This document shows positions 1 through 8,956 of a stretch of DNA of 64,000 nt, one piece after another; the first letter of the stretch is position 1, and each line of letters begins with the position of its first letter. The stretch is taken from NCBI GenBank assembly GCA_002473385.1, contig DKTR01000039.1, forward strand, positions 77,508 to 141,507, read 5' to 3'. The notes under the pieces were generated by a model. That model did no database searches. It saw only the letters and a list, made by a program, of their open reading frames with translations, and was not told the DNA's origin. The position numbers and the translations under genes are program-made. This stretch comes from Lachnospiraceae bacterium UBA7225 (GTDB taxonomy: Bacteria; Bacillota; Clostridia; Lachnospirales; Lachnospiraceae).

Positions 1-19
1 CACCATTTAAATTTACCAT
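1..19 (-). CDS. 5' end of a gene running off the left edge
   Basis: An ATG on the minus strand at 19 follows a GGAGGA ribosome binding site (24-29) and opens a frame reading M-V-N-L-N-G before the window ends. It starts 53 bases after the permease stop at 72 and in the same direction, so it is probably the next gene of the importer operon. The product cannot be told. The only support is the start context. Confidence 0.4.
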
Positions 20-71
20 CTTTTCCTCCATTCTCCGGCTCTTTGCAGCACCGGCAATTTTTTCTTATTTT

Positions 72-899
72 CTAGCCTTTCACTGCACCGGCAACCATTC
101 CTTCGATAATACGCTTACTGAAAATAAAATACAAAATCATAACCGGAAGCATCGTCACTATAATTCCCGTCATCATTCTCGGATAATCGACGGTATATGC
201 CCCCTTAAACATTGTCAGCCCTACCGGCACTGTCCGCAGATTGTCATTGTTGACAAGAATCAAAGCAAAGGTAAACTCATTCCACACCGCAAAAAACTGA
301 ATAATCGCAACTGTCGCCAGGATTGGTGAGGCAAGCGGAAATACAATCTGAAAAAGTGTTCTTGCAAAGCTGCAGCCATCAATCGCCGCTGCTTCCTCCA
401 ATTCACCCGGAATCGAAGAAATATAACTTTCAATCAGCATAATCGAAATCGGCAGTCCGAAGCCAATATATGGTATCAGCAGAGTATACCAGTGATTTGT
501 CAGCCCCATCTCATTTAGCTGAACATACATTGGCACCAGAAGCGCATGTATCGGAATCAGCATACCCATGATAAAATAATTGTAAATCGCCGCTCTTCCG
601 CGGAACTTATACCGGGACAGCACATAACCCGCAAGGAATGCAACAATAATTATAACAGCCACTGACAGCAGGGTATTTCTTGCGCTGTTCAGCATATATT
701 TCGGCATGGATGTAGAAGTAAATACATTGATATAGTTTGAAAAATCAAGTGCCTTCGGCAGCGCAACGGAGCTCTGCATAAACTCTGCCTGTGTCTTGAA
801 AGAAGAATAAAATATCCAGACGATCGGGAATACACAGGTAAAAGAAAAAATTATAAAAATCAAATTACAGATAACTCTTAATATTTTTTTACCTATCAT
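72..899 (-). CDS. Carbohydrate ABC transporter permease, MalG/AraQ type
   Basis: Inner permease of a CUT1-type sugar importer (275 aa). It has about six membrane segments and the conserved cytoplasmic EAA loop (ELEEAAAIDGCSFARTLFQIVFP), which contacts the transporter ATPase. The C-terminus GMVAGAVKG is typical of MalG-type subunits. The start was set at the ATG at 899: its ATGA overlaps the stop of the upstream permease, and AGGAGAGG lies just upstream. A longer frame to 923 has no site of its own. It is the last visible gene of binding protein-permease-permease. No ATPase gene is nearby, as is usual in Lachnospiraceae where a shared MsmX-type ATPase serves many importers (inference). The substrate is unknown. 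Confidence 0.9.
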   Translation of the reverse strand: MIGKKILRVICNLIFIIFSFTCVFPIVWIFYSSFKTQAEFMQSSVALPKALDFSNYINVFTSTSMPKYMLNSARNTLLSVAVIIIVAFLAGYVLSRYKFRGRAAIYNYFIMGMLIPIHALLVPMYVQLNEMGLTNHWYTLLIPYIGFGLPISIMLIESYISSIPGELEEAAAIDGCSFARTLFQIVFPLASPILATVAIIQFFAVWNEFTFALILVNNDNLRTVPVGLTMFKGAYTVDYPRMMTGIIVTMLPVMILYFIFSKRIIEGMVAGAVKG

Positions 900-1801
900 C
901 AGAAATCCCTCTCCTTTCTCCACGGACGGTTAATCAAAACACGGCTGCCTCCGACAATCGCAAGGCTCAAAATCAGAATGCCGATAGACATTGCGCTTGC
1001 GTAGCCAAACTGGTTTTTCACAAAAGTGGTCTTATATACCTGCAAAGCCATTACCATAGAGCTTGTTCCCGGTCCGCCATTTGTCATTACATAAATGTGA
1101 TCAAAGATTTTCATGTTCCCGGCAATACACAACATCACTGCTACGCCGATTGAATTTTTAATAAGCGGAAGCGTTATTTTCAATGCTCTCTGTACTCCGC
1201 TTGCACCATCAAGCTCCGCCATCTCATAGATAGACGGGTCGATTGAACTCATTGCCGCCATGATAATAACCATATAGTATCCGATGTACTGCCAGATCAG
1301 AGGGATACAGACCACCCCGATGATTGTATCCGGATTATTGAGCCAGGCCTGCGCCCAGTCATTCAATCCCACCGCGCGAAGTATAACATTAATCAGCCCA
1401 TAGTCATAATTGAAAATAAAAGACCATGCAAAACCAACTACTACTGCAGAGATTGTCGACGGAAAATAGGCTACTACCCTGTGCAATTTTTTTAACTTTA
1501 TGAACCGTGAGGACAGCATTGCGGAAAAGATAAAGGCAATGCCAATCTGCCCAAAAACGCAGAGTATCGTTATCTTTAAATTATTTAAGAATGCCGCCCA
1601 GAAGTTCTTATCCTTCAGAAGCATCTGATAATTTTTCAAACCGATATATTTCATATTCGGACCGCCGGACCAGTTAAACAGGCTGTAACGGAACGCACCA
1701 ATAATCGGAACAATTACCACATATGTATATATAGCAAGCGCCGGAAGCAGACACAGAAAGATTGCCAGTCTGGTTCCACGTCTGTCTGCGATTTTTTTCA
1801 C
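899..1801 (-). CDS. Carbohydrate ABC transporter permease, MalF/UgpA type
   Basis: Outer-position permease of the same importer (300 aa), with about six membrane segments. Its EAA loop reads YEMAELDGASGVQRALKITLPL. The NGGPGTSS stretch in the last periplasmic loop is typical of MalF/UgpA subunits. The start is a GTG at 1801, seven bases after GGAGG; the overlapping ATG two bases upstream opens straight onto TGA and is not usable. It overlaps the next permease by 4 bp (ATGA), so the two are translationally coupled. The 135 bp separating it from the binding-protein gene contain two hairpins that may set the binding protein to permease ratio. Confidence 0.9.
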   Translation of the reverse strand: MKKIADRRGTRLAIFLCLLPALAIYTYVVIVPIIGAFRYSLFNWSGGPNMKYIGLKNYQMLLKDKNFWAAFLNNLKITILCVFGQIGIAFIFSAMLSSRFIKLKKLHRVVAYFPSTISAVVVGFAWSFIFNYDYGLINVILRAVGLNDWAQAWLNNPDTIIGVVCIPLIWQYIGYYMVIIMAAMSSIDPSIYEMAELDGASGVQRALKITLPLIKNSIGVAVMLCIAGNMKIFDHIYVMTNGGPGTSSMVMALQVYKTTFVKNQFGYASAMSIGILILSLAIVGGSRVLINRPWRKERDF

Positions 1802-1821
1802 ATCAACACCTCCGTATAGAA

Positions 1822-1856
1822 ATGGCTGACCGTTTTAAAACCCGTCAGTCAGCCAT
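1822..1856 (-). other. Intercistronic hairpin 1
   Basis: A perfect 9-bp inverted repeat (ATGGCTGAC / GTCAGCCAT) lies between the binding-protein gene and the first permease. No U-run follows, so it is more likely an RNA-stability or processing element than a terminator. Confidence 0.5.
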
Positions 1857-1881
1857 TATTCTGTCCATTCCACTTCTGCTT

Positions 1882-1920
1882 CAGATGTCCCGGATTGTCC
1901 TAAATGTCCGGGAGCATCTG
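1882..1920 (-). other. Intercistronic hairpin 2
   Basis: An interrupted inverted repeat (CAGATG-t-CCCGGA ... TCCGGG-ag-CATCTG), just after the binding-protein stop. With the neighbouring hairpin it could protect the 3' end of a monocistronic binding-protein mRNA, as seen in other sugar importer operons. This is inference from position. Confidence 0.5.
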
Positions 1921-1936
1921 AACATGAAGTTATCCT

Positions 1937-3247
1937 TTACTGTGCCATCTCATACTCAAACTGAATATTTTCTGCCAGTTCCTCCGGTGTAATTTCCCCG
2001 ATCAGAAGTGACTGTAATCCGGTATTCATTGTTTCAATCAATGCTGCATCCATTGTCGCATCATAAATCGGAACAACAGTGGTCGTCTTCATCAGCTCGT
2101 TGTAATCGTTAAAAAGTGCCGGTACATTAGAATCATCGTAAGTCGGATTTGCCCATGCAGTAATAATACCGGTAGAGGCTGAAACGTCTGCCTGATGTTC
2201 ATCGCTGACATATTTTAAAAGATCCATAACAAGCTCCGTTTTTGTCTCATCCATTTCATTGTTGCTCACTGAGAAGAACCATGCCGGGCCGCCGGATACG
2301 GTGTTGGCATCTGCTCCGCCCTCTACAGACGGAAGAAGCGCAAGCTTTGTAGCTGCCTTTACATCATCCGGAGCTGAGGAATCAACGGTTGCAAAGAACC
2401 ATGTACCATTTACAATTGCGGCTGCCGTCTTATTAAAATATACGGTATTCTGCTCGACATCGTCCAGAGAATTGATATCTTCATTAAATGCACCTGCCTC
2501 TGCCAGTTCCTGGAAACAGGTAAGCGCAGCCACAAATTCTTCATCTGTAAATGCAGCGCCCTCTCCGTTAATAATGGAATGTGTCCATTCAGATCCGGTA
2601 AAGCGGTCACCCAGGGTGCTCAGCCAGCAGGACTCTGCCGGCCAGTTTGCCTTATTTCCCATTACAAACGGCACAATACCGGCTTCCTTAAATTTCTCTA
2701 CCGCATCCAGAAGTTCTGTCCAGGTAGATGGGAACTCTTCATAGCCAATTTCCGCCCACATATCAGAATTATAGAAAACCAGTCCGGTCGCAAGACTCTC
2801 ACGCGGCACGCCATAGATTCTTCCATCGTAGGTTGCAGAATCAAACCCGCCTGCAATATAGCCGTCCTTCCATTCCGGATCAGCATCAAGATTATCGGTA
2901 ATATCCTTTATCCAGCCATTTTCTACAAAGTTTTTCGTCCAGGAGCCCTTCAGCATAAAGAGATCCGGCATATCATTTGCAGCTCCCAGAGAAGTAATCT
3001 TAGTCTGATAATCCGTCTGATTCATACTTTCCAGGCTGATCTCCACTTCCGGATGTGCCTCCGTCCATTCATCAAGTGCGGCATAAAAACCTGTGTCAAG
3101 ACCGCCGGTACCGACATTTGCCCTCTCCAGATCGCACAAAATAGAAATCGTTACCTTTTCAGAAGCCTCTGCCTGTACCATCGCAGAAGATGCGGATGCT
3201 GTTATCATTGCCGCTGCCACTACCATTGAAACCATTTTCTTTTTCAT
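1937..3247 (-). CDS. Extracellular solute-binding protein, sugar ABC importer
   Basis: Family 1 extracellular solute-binding protein (436 aa). The ATG at 3247 follows GGAGGAC; a frame extending to 3337 would run through the operator and has no ribosome site. The N-terminus has a KKK start, a hydrophobic core and an A-x-A-like end (about MVQA/EAS). There is no lipobox cysteine, which is unusual for a Gram-positive binding protein and suggests either release or an unrecognised anchor. The C-terminal half has typical features such as GTWFFATV and SGGPAWFFSVS. It is the first gene of the importer operon, behind a perfect consensus promoter and an operator palindrome, and divergent from the LacI gene. 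The ligand is unknown. Confidence 0.9.
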   Translation of the reverse strand: MKKKMVSMVVAAAMITASASSAMVQAEASEKVTISILCDLERANVGTGGLDTGFYAALDEWTEAHPEVEISLESMNQTDYQTKITSLGAANDMPDLFMLKGSWTKNFVENGWIKDITDNLDADPEWKDGYIAGGFDSATYDGRIYGVPRESLATGLVFYNSDMWAEIGYEEFPSTWTELLDAVEKFKEAGIVPFVMGNKANWPAESCWLSTLGDRFTGSEWTHSIINGEGAAFTDEEFVAALTCFQELAEAGAFNEDINSLDDVEQNTVYFNKTAAAIVNGTWFFATVDSSAPDDVKAATKLALLPSVEGGADANTVSGGPAWFFSVSNNEMDETKTELVMDLLKYVSDEHQADVSASTGIITAWANPTYDDSNVPALFNDYNELMKTTTVVPIYDATMDAALIETMNTGLQSLLIGEITPEELAENIQFEYEMAQ

Positions 3248-3264
3248 CTTTCGTCCTCCTTTTT

Positions 3265-3280
3265 GATAAAACGTTTTATC
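3265..3280. promoter_or_regulatory. LacI-family operator O1
   Basis: A perfect 16-bp palindrome, GATAAAACGTTTTATC, with the central CG typical of LacI-family operators. It sits just downstream of the predicted start point of the importer promoter and before the binding-protein ribosome site, where a bound repressor would block transcription. Confidence 0.75.
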
Positions 3281-3295
3281 ATGTTTGATATACTG

Positions 3296-3324
3296 ATTAT
3301 ATTCTCTGGATTGTGAATTGTCAA
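3296..3324 (-). promoter_or_regulatory. Sigma-A promoter of the importer operon
   Basis: On the minus strand TTGACA (3324-3319), a 17-bp spacer and TATAAT (3301-3296) match the consensus exactly. Transcription would start near 3289 and run into operator O1. Confidence 0.85.
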
Positions 3325-3417
3325 CAACTTTTTTCACTTTTTCTTCTGTTTAACAGTCTTTTTGTTAATCTTACACAATATTATTATGCGTTTTTTGTAG
3401 CATATTACCTGTTTTTG

Positions 3418-3433
3418 GTTTTAACGTTTTATC
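3418..3433. promoter_or_regulatory. LacI-family operator O2 (imperfect)
   Basis: GTTTTAACGTTTTATC matches the palindrome at 3265 in 12 of 16 positions; its right half is identical. It lies about 65 bp upstream of the LacI gene start and 138 bp from O1's right end, consistent with autoregulation and looping between two sites (inference). Confidence 0.55.
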
Positions 3434-3497
3434 TTGAAATTTTATTCCCCAGATGCTAGAATTAATTATGAAAACGCTAAATTTGGAGGATTTTGTC

Positions 3498-4526
3498 ATG
3501 TCCGTAACATTAAAAGATATTGCCAGAAAAACAAACCTTTCCGTCACTACAGTCTCTCTTGTGTTAAACAAAAAACCATGCCGTGTATCTGAAAATACCC
3601 GTGATCTGATTTTAAAAACTGCGGAGGAAATGAATTATTATCCAAACCAGCTCGCTGTTGGGCTTGTGAAGCAGCAGACCAACACAGTCGGGCTTATCAT
3701 ACCGGATATCAGCAATCATTTTTATTCCAACCTCGCGCTCGGTATTGATGCCGAAATGAACAGCCATAATAAAAACATTATCCTTCTTAACACGGATTTT
3801 GATGCCGGGAAGCTTGTGCGCGGCATCAATGTTTTAAAATCCCGCGGCGTGGATGCAATTATTCTTACAGCAGCATCCCTTAGTCCTAAAAATCTCTCTC
3901 TTTATTCGGATCTTATCCGCAGCGTCTCGGTGCCTGTGATTACCGTTGACCACTATTATCCGGAACTGAACTGCAGTGCTGTACAGCTCAATAACAGAAA
4001 GGGCGCTTATATTGCGGTAAAACATTTAATCAACTACGGACATACTGACATTGCCTGCATCACCGGACCGAAGCATTCCACGGTAACACTTGAGCGTCTG
4101 GAAGGCTATCGGCTTGCCATGAAAGAAGCCGGTCTCCCCCTTCCAGAAAAATATATGTTCTGCGGGAACTACCGTCAGGAAGGCGGCGCAAAAGCTGCCG
4201 AAGAAATTCTTCAGTCTACGAAGGCTACTGCCATTTTCTCCTTCAATGATGTTATGGCCATGGGTGCCTGCCAGACATTAAAGAAACATTCCATTTCCAT
4301 CCCCGACGATATTTCCATTGTCGGATTTGATAATATTGATTTTTCCGGCATGCTTGCCGTTCCCCTGACTACTGTCAACCAGCCCGCCTATGAAATCGGG
4401 CAGGAGGCTGCCCGGCAGGCGCTTCAGGAAATTGCACATCCGGGCGTTGAAAAGCGCACCATTACCTTTGAGCCGCATCTGATCATCCGCGACAGCACAA
4501 AGGCAAGGGCAGCAGTCAAAGACTGA
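3498..4526 (+). CDS. LacI-family transcriptional regulator
   Basis: A 342-aa repressor with an N-terminal helix-turn-helix (VTLKDIARKTNLSVTTVSLVLN, residues 3-24) and a periplasmic-binding-protein-like effector domain. That domain includes the usual NDVMAMGACQTLK and PDDISIVGFDNI blocks. The start is the ATG at 3498 after TTTGGAGGA; the frame is open to 3453 but without a ribosome site. It is divergent from the importer operon, and two palindromes (3265, 3418) between them are the likely operators. It should control import of the sugar carried by the neighbouring ABC system, probably as a ligand-released repressor. Confidence 0.93.
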   Translation: MSVTLKDIARKTNLSVTTVSLVLNKKPCRVSENTRDLILKTAEEMNYYPNQLAVGLVKQQTNTVGLIIPDISNHFYSNLALGIDAEMNSHNKNIILLNTDFDAGKLVRGINVLKSRGVDAIILTAASLSPKNLSLYSDLIRSVSVPVITVDHYYPELNCSAVQLNNRKGAYIAVKHLINYGHTDIACITGPKHSTVTLERLEGYRLAMKEAGLPLPEKYMFCGNYRQEGGAKAAEEILQSTKATAIFSFNDVMAMGACQTLKKHSISIPDDISIVGFDNIDFSGMLAVPLTTVNQPAYEIGQEAARQALQEIAHPGVEKRTITFEPHLIIRDSTKARAAVKD

Positions 4527-4581
4527 AAGGAACGCCATCAGCAAATCAGATGCCATGATACCGCCCGTCATCTGTATCCGT

Positions 4582-5958
4582 CTAAAATGACATTACTGCC
4601 GGTGCCATCAGTATCACCAGCACTACCAGAAGCATCAATATCATTGGCAGCACCAGCCTGGTGCCTGCCTCTTCGCCGAGCTTACGCGTCATCTGGCTGC
4701 GCTCTTCCATAGAGAATGCGGCTTCCTCCTGCAAAAGCTTTGCAAGTCCCTGCGAGCCCTTCTGAAGGTTTGCAGAGAGCATGGTGCCAAGCTTGTTATA
4801 ACTGCCAACGCCGCAGCGCCTGCCAAAATTTTCGTAGGAACGCGCCTCCGGCACTCCGCTCTGCATTTCATAGTAGGAGGTAAGCATTTCTTCATATGCA
4901 AAACGGATCTCCTGCGTTTCACGATTCCGGTACTCAAGCGCTATTTTAAAAAATGCATTCTGCATTGTGAGCCCGGCATTTAACAGCATGCTCAGTTTAA
5001 AAAGCAGATCTGGATAATCCATCAGCAACTGACGGCGGCGCTGCTCTTCCGCCTTCTGCCGTTCCTGGTTCTTTGCGATCCAGGCACAGACTGCAGCCAG
5101 AAAGGTAAGCACCAGGCAGATTGCAGCGGTATCTGTTTCCTTTGCTTCCCAGATGATCCGGTTTCCATCCAGTTCGTCGGGCAGCCGCAGTGTCGCCTCC
5201 GCGGCACTCTCTTCATCCGCTCTTTCCACCTCGCTGCAAAGCGCATGCCGGAGCTTTTCTTCCTCACTATACAGCGGCGGATACAGATGCAATGCGCATT
5301 CGTAAATGGCAGCCCGTCCGTCACAATCAAGAAGCGCCTTCAATTGCAGCAGCGCACCCTCCATTGGCAGCTCTTCCGTTATATTTCCGTCAGGATCCAG
5401 CAAATCCGCCGGCTCCTGTATCCACTGGACGCTGACATCACCGTCCATAACAGAAACCGGCAGGACAACACGTCCGCGCACTTCATCGGCAGAGATATTA
5501 TCTCCTAAAATGATACTGTCAATTTCGCGGATTGCCTCCTCCAGCAGTCCCTGTTTTTCTTCTTCCGTGTAGCGTCGTTTATTTACTACAACTTCCAGCT
5601 GTTCAGTCTGGGCGCTTTCGCCGATCTGGGCCTGCAGCTCCCAGGAATAGGCATCCTGCCCGTCTGTCGGTCTGGGAAGCTCATAGCCGTCCTTTAAGAT
5701 GGATTGTCCCGCCATTGCCGCCTGCAGGAGCAGGCTCAGACCGCTCCCCAGAAAAACAACCAGCAGTACCCGGGCGAGGCGCTCTGTCTCAAACACTCCC
5801 TGTCTGTTCTTTTTATGGTTCAGTTTCAGCAGATAATGCGCTGCCTTATAAAAAGCAGCCTGTCCTTTCGGCGGGGAAATCTCTTCCGTCAGGCAGGTGC
5901 CCGCTGAAAGGCACAGAAGCGCCGCCAGTCCAATCAATATCATAAAGCATATTATCAT
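4582..5958 (-). CDS. tadC: Tad pilus membrane protein TadC (T2SSF family) with large extracytoplasmic insert
   Basis: The C-terminal part (about 312-420) carries a type II secretion system F domain (LLMDYPDLLFKLSMLLNAGLTMQNAF) followed by a final membrane segment (434-456). Two membrane segments lie near the N-terminus (about 1-22 and 62-84) and another at 278-295. Residues 85-277 form a hydrophilic block, predicted outside the membrane, that is absent from a standard TadC of about 300 aa. The protein is 458 aa for this reason. It is the last gene of the operon, 12 bp after tadB, and converges on the LacI gene. The role of the platform protein (with TadB) in pilus assembly is established for the family; the insert is unassigned. 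Confidence 0.8.
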   Translation of the reverse strand: MIICFMILIGLAALLCLSAGTCLTEEISPPKGQAAFYKAAHYLLKLNHKKNRQGVFETERLARVLLVVFLGSGLSLLLQAAMAGQSILKDGYELPRPTDGQDAYSWELQAQIGESAQTEQLEVVVNKRRYTEEEKQGLLEEAIREIDSIILGDNISADEVRGRVVLPVSVMDGDVSVQWIQEPADLLDPDGNITEELPMEGALLQLKALLDCDGRAAIYECALHLYPPLYSEEEKLRHALCSEVERADEESAAEATLRLPDELDGNRIIWEAKETDTAAICLVLTFLAAVCAWIAKNQERQKAEEQRRRQLLMDYPDLLFKLSMLLNAGLTMQNAFFKIALEYRNRETQEIRFAYEEMLTSYYEMQSGVPEARSYENFGRRCGVGSYNKLGTMLSANLQKGSQGLAKLLQEEAAFSMEERSQMTRKLGEEAGTRLVLPMILMLLVVLVILMAPAVMSF

Positions 5959-5970
5959 AACACCATTCCT

Positions 5971-6708
5971 CTACACCTCTATGCTCACAATCTTTCTGCC
6001 CCAGAGCCATGCCAGAAAATAGACCAGCAGACAGACGCTCATAATGAAAATTCCGGCCGGATTGTGATACATGACATCTAAAAAACCCGGCGAAACCATC
6101 TGTACATAAATCAGAATCATACAGGGCACGATACTCATAATGTTTTGCTCCAGCCGCTTTGCTGACAGACAAGTACTGATCTCACGCCGCGTCTCTTCCT
6201 TCTGTGAAATGCACTGGACAGTATTGCGTATAATAGCGATCAGATTCCCGCCAGTCCGCTTTGCCGCCGAGAAAATATCAGCAAAATTCTGTATATCTTC
6301 GATGCCGCTGCGCAGCGCAAGACTGCCCAGCAGCTGCTCCAGGCTGCGATTCATCCCGAGCTGCACAACAATATAACGAAATTCCCTGATAATCATGGCA
6401 TCCTCATCGTATAACTGCCCAAGCTCCCGCAGCGCCTCCCCAAAGGCATTTTCTACTGAACAGCCCGCCGAGAGCGCCACGGAGACAGACTGCATTCCTG
6501 CCAGAAACTGAGCAGAAAGCTCCCGCTGCCTTTTTTTGATACAGCTCTCCCGGCGGATTTTCATAAAGACCCTAAACAGCGGAAGGCAAAGTGCAAAAGC
6601 AATCAAAGAGCGGTAAAACAGATAGCTGATAGTTGCCGCAAACAGCAAAAACATGCCCAGATTCTCCGCAAGCTCTTTTCTGGAAAATTTGTATTCCCGG
6701 TAGTCCAT
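5971..6708 (-). CDS. tadB: Tad pilus membrane platform protein TadB
   Basis: A 245-aa T2SSF-domain protein, with membrane segments near 18-48 and at the C-terminus (about 190-240). The helical F domain includes FLAGMQSVSVALSAGCSVENAF and RTGGNLIAIIRNT. The ATG at 6708 directly follows the cpaF stop (TAA-ATG) with no separate ribosome site, implying translational coupling. TadB and TadC form the inner-membrane platform on which the CpaF ATPase acts. Confidence 0.85.
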   Translation of the reverse strand: MDYREYKFSRKELAENLGMFLLFAATISYLFYRSLIAFALCLPLFRVFMKIRRESCIKKRQRELSAQFLAGMQSVSVALSAGCSVENAFGEALRELGQLYDEDAMIIREFRYIVVQLGMNRSLEQLLGSLALRSGIEDIQNFADIFSAAKRTGGNLIAIIRNTVQCISQKEETRREISTCLSAKRLEQNIMSIVPCMILIYVQMVSPGFLDVMYHNPAGIFIMSVCLLVYFLAWLWGRKIVSIEV

Positions 6709-7932
6709 TTAACAAAATCCCGCCCTTTCCAGCTTTTTCCGCTGCTGAAGCTCACCCTTTTTCACCAGGCTGCCCTCCAGCTTATCAGCCTGCTTTCTGC
6801 CTTCCTCAAATTCAAACAGCGTATTCGTGAGAATTTCCTCAGTTTCATAACGGTAGCCGGTAATCTCAATAATTTCCAGTACTTTCCTGCTTTTGTCCCG
6901 CATTCTTCCAAGATGCACCATGATGTCCAGTCCGGAGGCAATCTGCCGCCGGACAGCGGAGACGGGCAGCTCGATCCCCATCAGTACCATAGTCTCCAGA
7001 CGCGCAAGCATATCGCGCGGGCTGTTGCCATGTCCGGTAGAAAGGCTGCCATCGTGGCCGTTGTTCATCGCCTGTATCATATCGATGGTTTCCTCACCGC
7101 GCACTTCTCCAACTATAACTCTGTCAGGCCGCATCCTCAAACTCGCGCGGATAAGATCACGGATGGTGATTGCGTGCTCTCCCTGGGTATTTTCCCGGCG
7201 TGCCTCCAGCCGCACGAGGTTGGCTACGCCGCGGATCTGAAGCTCCGCATTGTCTTCAATGGTGATAATGCGCTCATCCTTTGGGATAAAATCAGACAGT
7301 GCATTTAAAAACGTGGTTTTGCCGGAGCCGGTCCCACCGCTGATGAAAATATTGTATCCGGACATCACCAGTCTGCGCAGAAACTGTACAGCCTCCTCCG
7401 TGACGGCACCCCAGGCAACGAGCTGCTGCATCGTGATCGGTCTCTTCGGAAACTGGCGGATGGTAATGATCGGACCATTCAGGGCAATTGGCGGAAGCAC
7501 CATGTTTACACGCGCCCCATTTTCCAGCCGGGCATCCACGATCGGCACCGTCGCATTCACGATGCGGTTGCTCCTGCCCGCGATCGTCTGCACCAGATCC
7601 TCTATCTTTTCCTGCGAGGAAAAACCTTTATCCCATTTTTGTACCCGCCCTGCCCGCTCAATAAAAATGCCGTCCAGACCATTTACCATGACCTCCGTCA
7701 CCTGGTCATTGTCCACCAGTTCCTGCAGGATGTCCAGCTTCCGCACGGAATTAAACAGCTCCATACGCAGAGCATCTCTTCTGCGCAGGCTCCGGTACGG
7801 TCCGTCACTTTTTTGTAACAGCAGCCGGTCAATCTGCTCATAAATTTCCTCATCACTGATATCGCGCCCGGTATCCAGAAGCTCCATCAGCCTGCCATGC
7901 AGCTCCTTAAATTCCTCCTGTTCCCGGTCCAT
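6709..7932 (-). CDS. cpaF: Tad pilus assembly ATPase CpaF/TadA
   Basis: A type II/IV secretion ATPase (407 aa). Walker A is GGTGSGKT at residues 199-206. The Asp box and Walker B region (RMRPDRVIVGEVRGEE) and the His box (NNGHDGSLSTGHGNS) are present, and the N-terminal domain is typical of CpaF (VMVNGLDGIFIERAGR). It powers pilin polymerisation from the cytoplasm. The ATG at 7932 follows AGGAGG and overlaps the tadZ gene end by 26 bp. Length and motif order match the family closely. Confidence 0.93.
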   Translation of the reverse strand: MDREQEEFKELHGRLMELLDTGRDISDEEIYEQIDRLLLQKSDGPYRSLRRRDALRMELFNSVRKLDILQELVDNDQVTEVMVNGLDGIFIERAGRVQKWDKGFSSQEKIEDLVQTIAGRSNRIVNATVPIVDARLENGARVNMVLPPIALNGPIITIRQFPKRPITMQQLVAWGAVTEEAVQFLRRLVMSGYNIFISGGTGSGKTTFLNALSDFIPKDERIITIEDNAELQIRGVANLVRLEARRENTQGEHAITIRDLIRASLRMRPDRVIVGEVRGEETIDMIQAMNNGHDGSLSTGHGNSPRDMLARLETMVLMGIELPVSAVRRQIASGLDIMVHLGRMRDKSRKVLEIIEITGYRYETEEILTNTLFEFEEGRKQADKLEGSLVKKGELQQRKKLERAGFC

Positions 7933-8956
7933 ATATATCCTCCTGTCCTGACAACTTCCTCTCTAACAATTTCTGCACAAAATCGCCCATAGGCCCGTCC
8001 ACGAGCTGCTCCAGAAAATATTCTCCCTGCATCATCGGCGTACAAAACGGCAGTACCATTTTTTGTGACTTTTCCAGAATTTCCTCATAATCCATTTCCC
8101 GGAGCAGATTTTCATACTGCGCAATCTTTGCTCTGGACACAATATCATCACAGACCGGCATATAAATAACACTGCACTGCGAGAGCAGCGAAAACACCTC
8201 GCCGAGAGGCTGCCCGATATCCAGAATAATAGTCTCATAGCTGCTGAACGAAACCAGTTCATTCAGAAGTTGTATCCACTCTGTCAGGCTGACCTCCCGC
8301 AGATCCTGCGAACAGGGCGCAGGCGGCAGATAGTCCATACCGCCAAGCTTCTGTGTGGCAGAATTCAGCTTCAGAATCACGTTTCCGCGATTCTGGCGCA
8401 GAAAATACATAACATCTGAGATATCCGAGGCTGTCTGCCTCTCCAGCAGAGAAGCAAAGCCGGAGTAATCCTCCAGATTGATGTAAAGCACCAGCTGACG
8501 GCGCGCCAGTATCTGCCCAAGTGTCAGTGCGAAACAGGTCTTACCGCATCGGCTGACCGGGGAATACACCCCGCAGATACGCACCTGACGCTTCAGGGAA
8601 ATCTCCGGCTGCGGCAGGATTTCCTGACGGGCATAATAGCTCATCACCTCGGCGACCAGACTCTCTGATGACTGGTATTTGTATACTGCCGGGCAGTCTC
8701 CATATCCTCCTGATGCCTCCCCCTCTGAAAGCACCATAATTCGGCGAATATCCATCTTCCGGATATCCTCACACATCATTTTGGCAGAGACAAGCAGCAG
8801 ATCCAGCGTACTCTGCTGCGTATACGCCCGCAGGCTCTCCACACTGCCGAATACCATTGTCTCAAAGGGCACACTCTGCCGTTCCGACAGATATTCCATC
8901 AAATTGTACGCATACGTTTCTTCCATATCCAAAATTGCAAACTTCTGTTTTTTCAC
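7907..8956 (-). CDS. tadZ: TadZ/CpaE-like MinD-family ATPase
   Basis: A 349-aa protein with an atypical receiver-like N-terminal part (residues 1-115) and a MinD/ParA-like ATPase domain. The P-loop is degenerate: YSPVSRCGKT at 131-140 lacks the first signature lysine of the KGGxxKT motif. In Tad systems this protein places the assembly machine in the cell. The start is GTG at 8956, seven bases after GGAGG, sharing GTGA with the tadV stop. The frame continues open upstream to 9511, but that stretch only shadows tadV and was excluded. Confidence 0.8.
   Translation of the reverse strand: MKKQKFAILDMEETYAYNLMEYLSERQSVPFETMVFGSVESLRAYTQQSTLDLLLVSAKMMCEDIRKMDIRRIMVLSEGEASGGYGDCPAVYKYQSSESLVAEVMSYYARQEILPQPEISLKRQVRICGVYSPVSRCGKTCFALTLGQILARRQLVLYINLEDYSGFASLLERQTASDISDVMYFLRQNRGNVILKLNSATQKLGGMDYLPPAPCSQDLREVSLTEWIQLLNELVSFSSYETIILDIGQPLGEVFSLLSQCSVIYMPVCDDIVSRAKIAQYENLLREMDYEEILEKSQKMVLPFCTPMMQGEYFLEQLVDGPMGDFVQKLLERKLSGQEDIYGPGTGGI

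Noticed and set aside
2579..3229. 216-codon plus-strand frame
   Set aside because: Antisense to the binding-protein gene; no start context and no family features.
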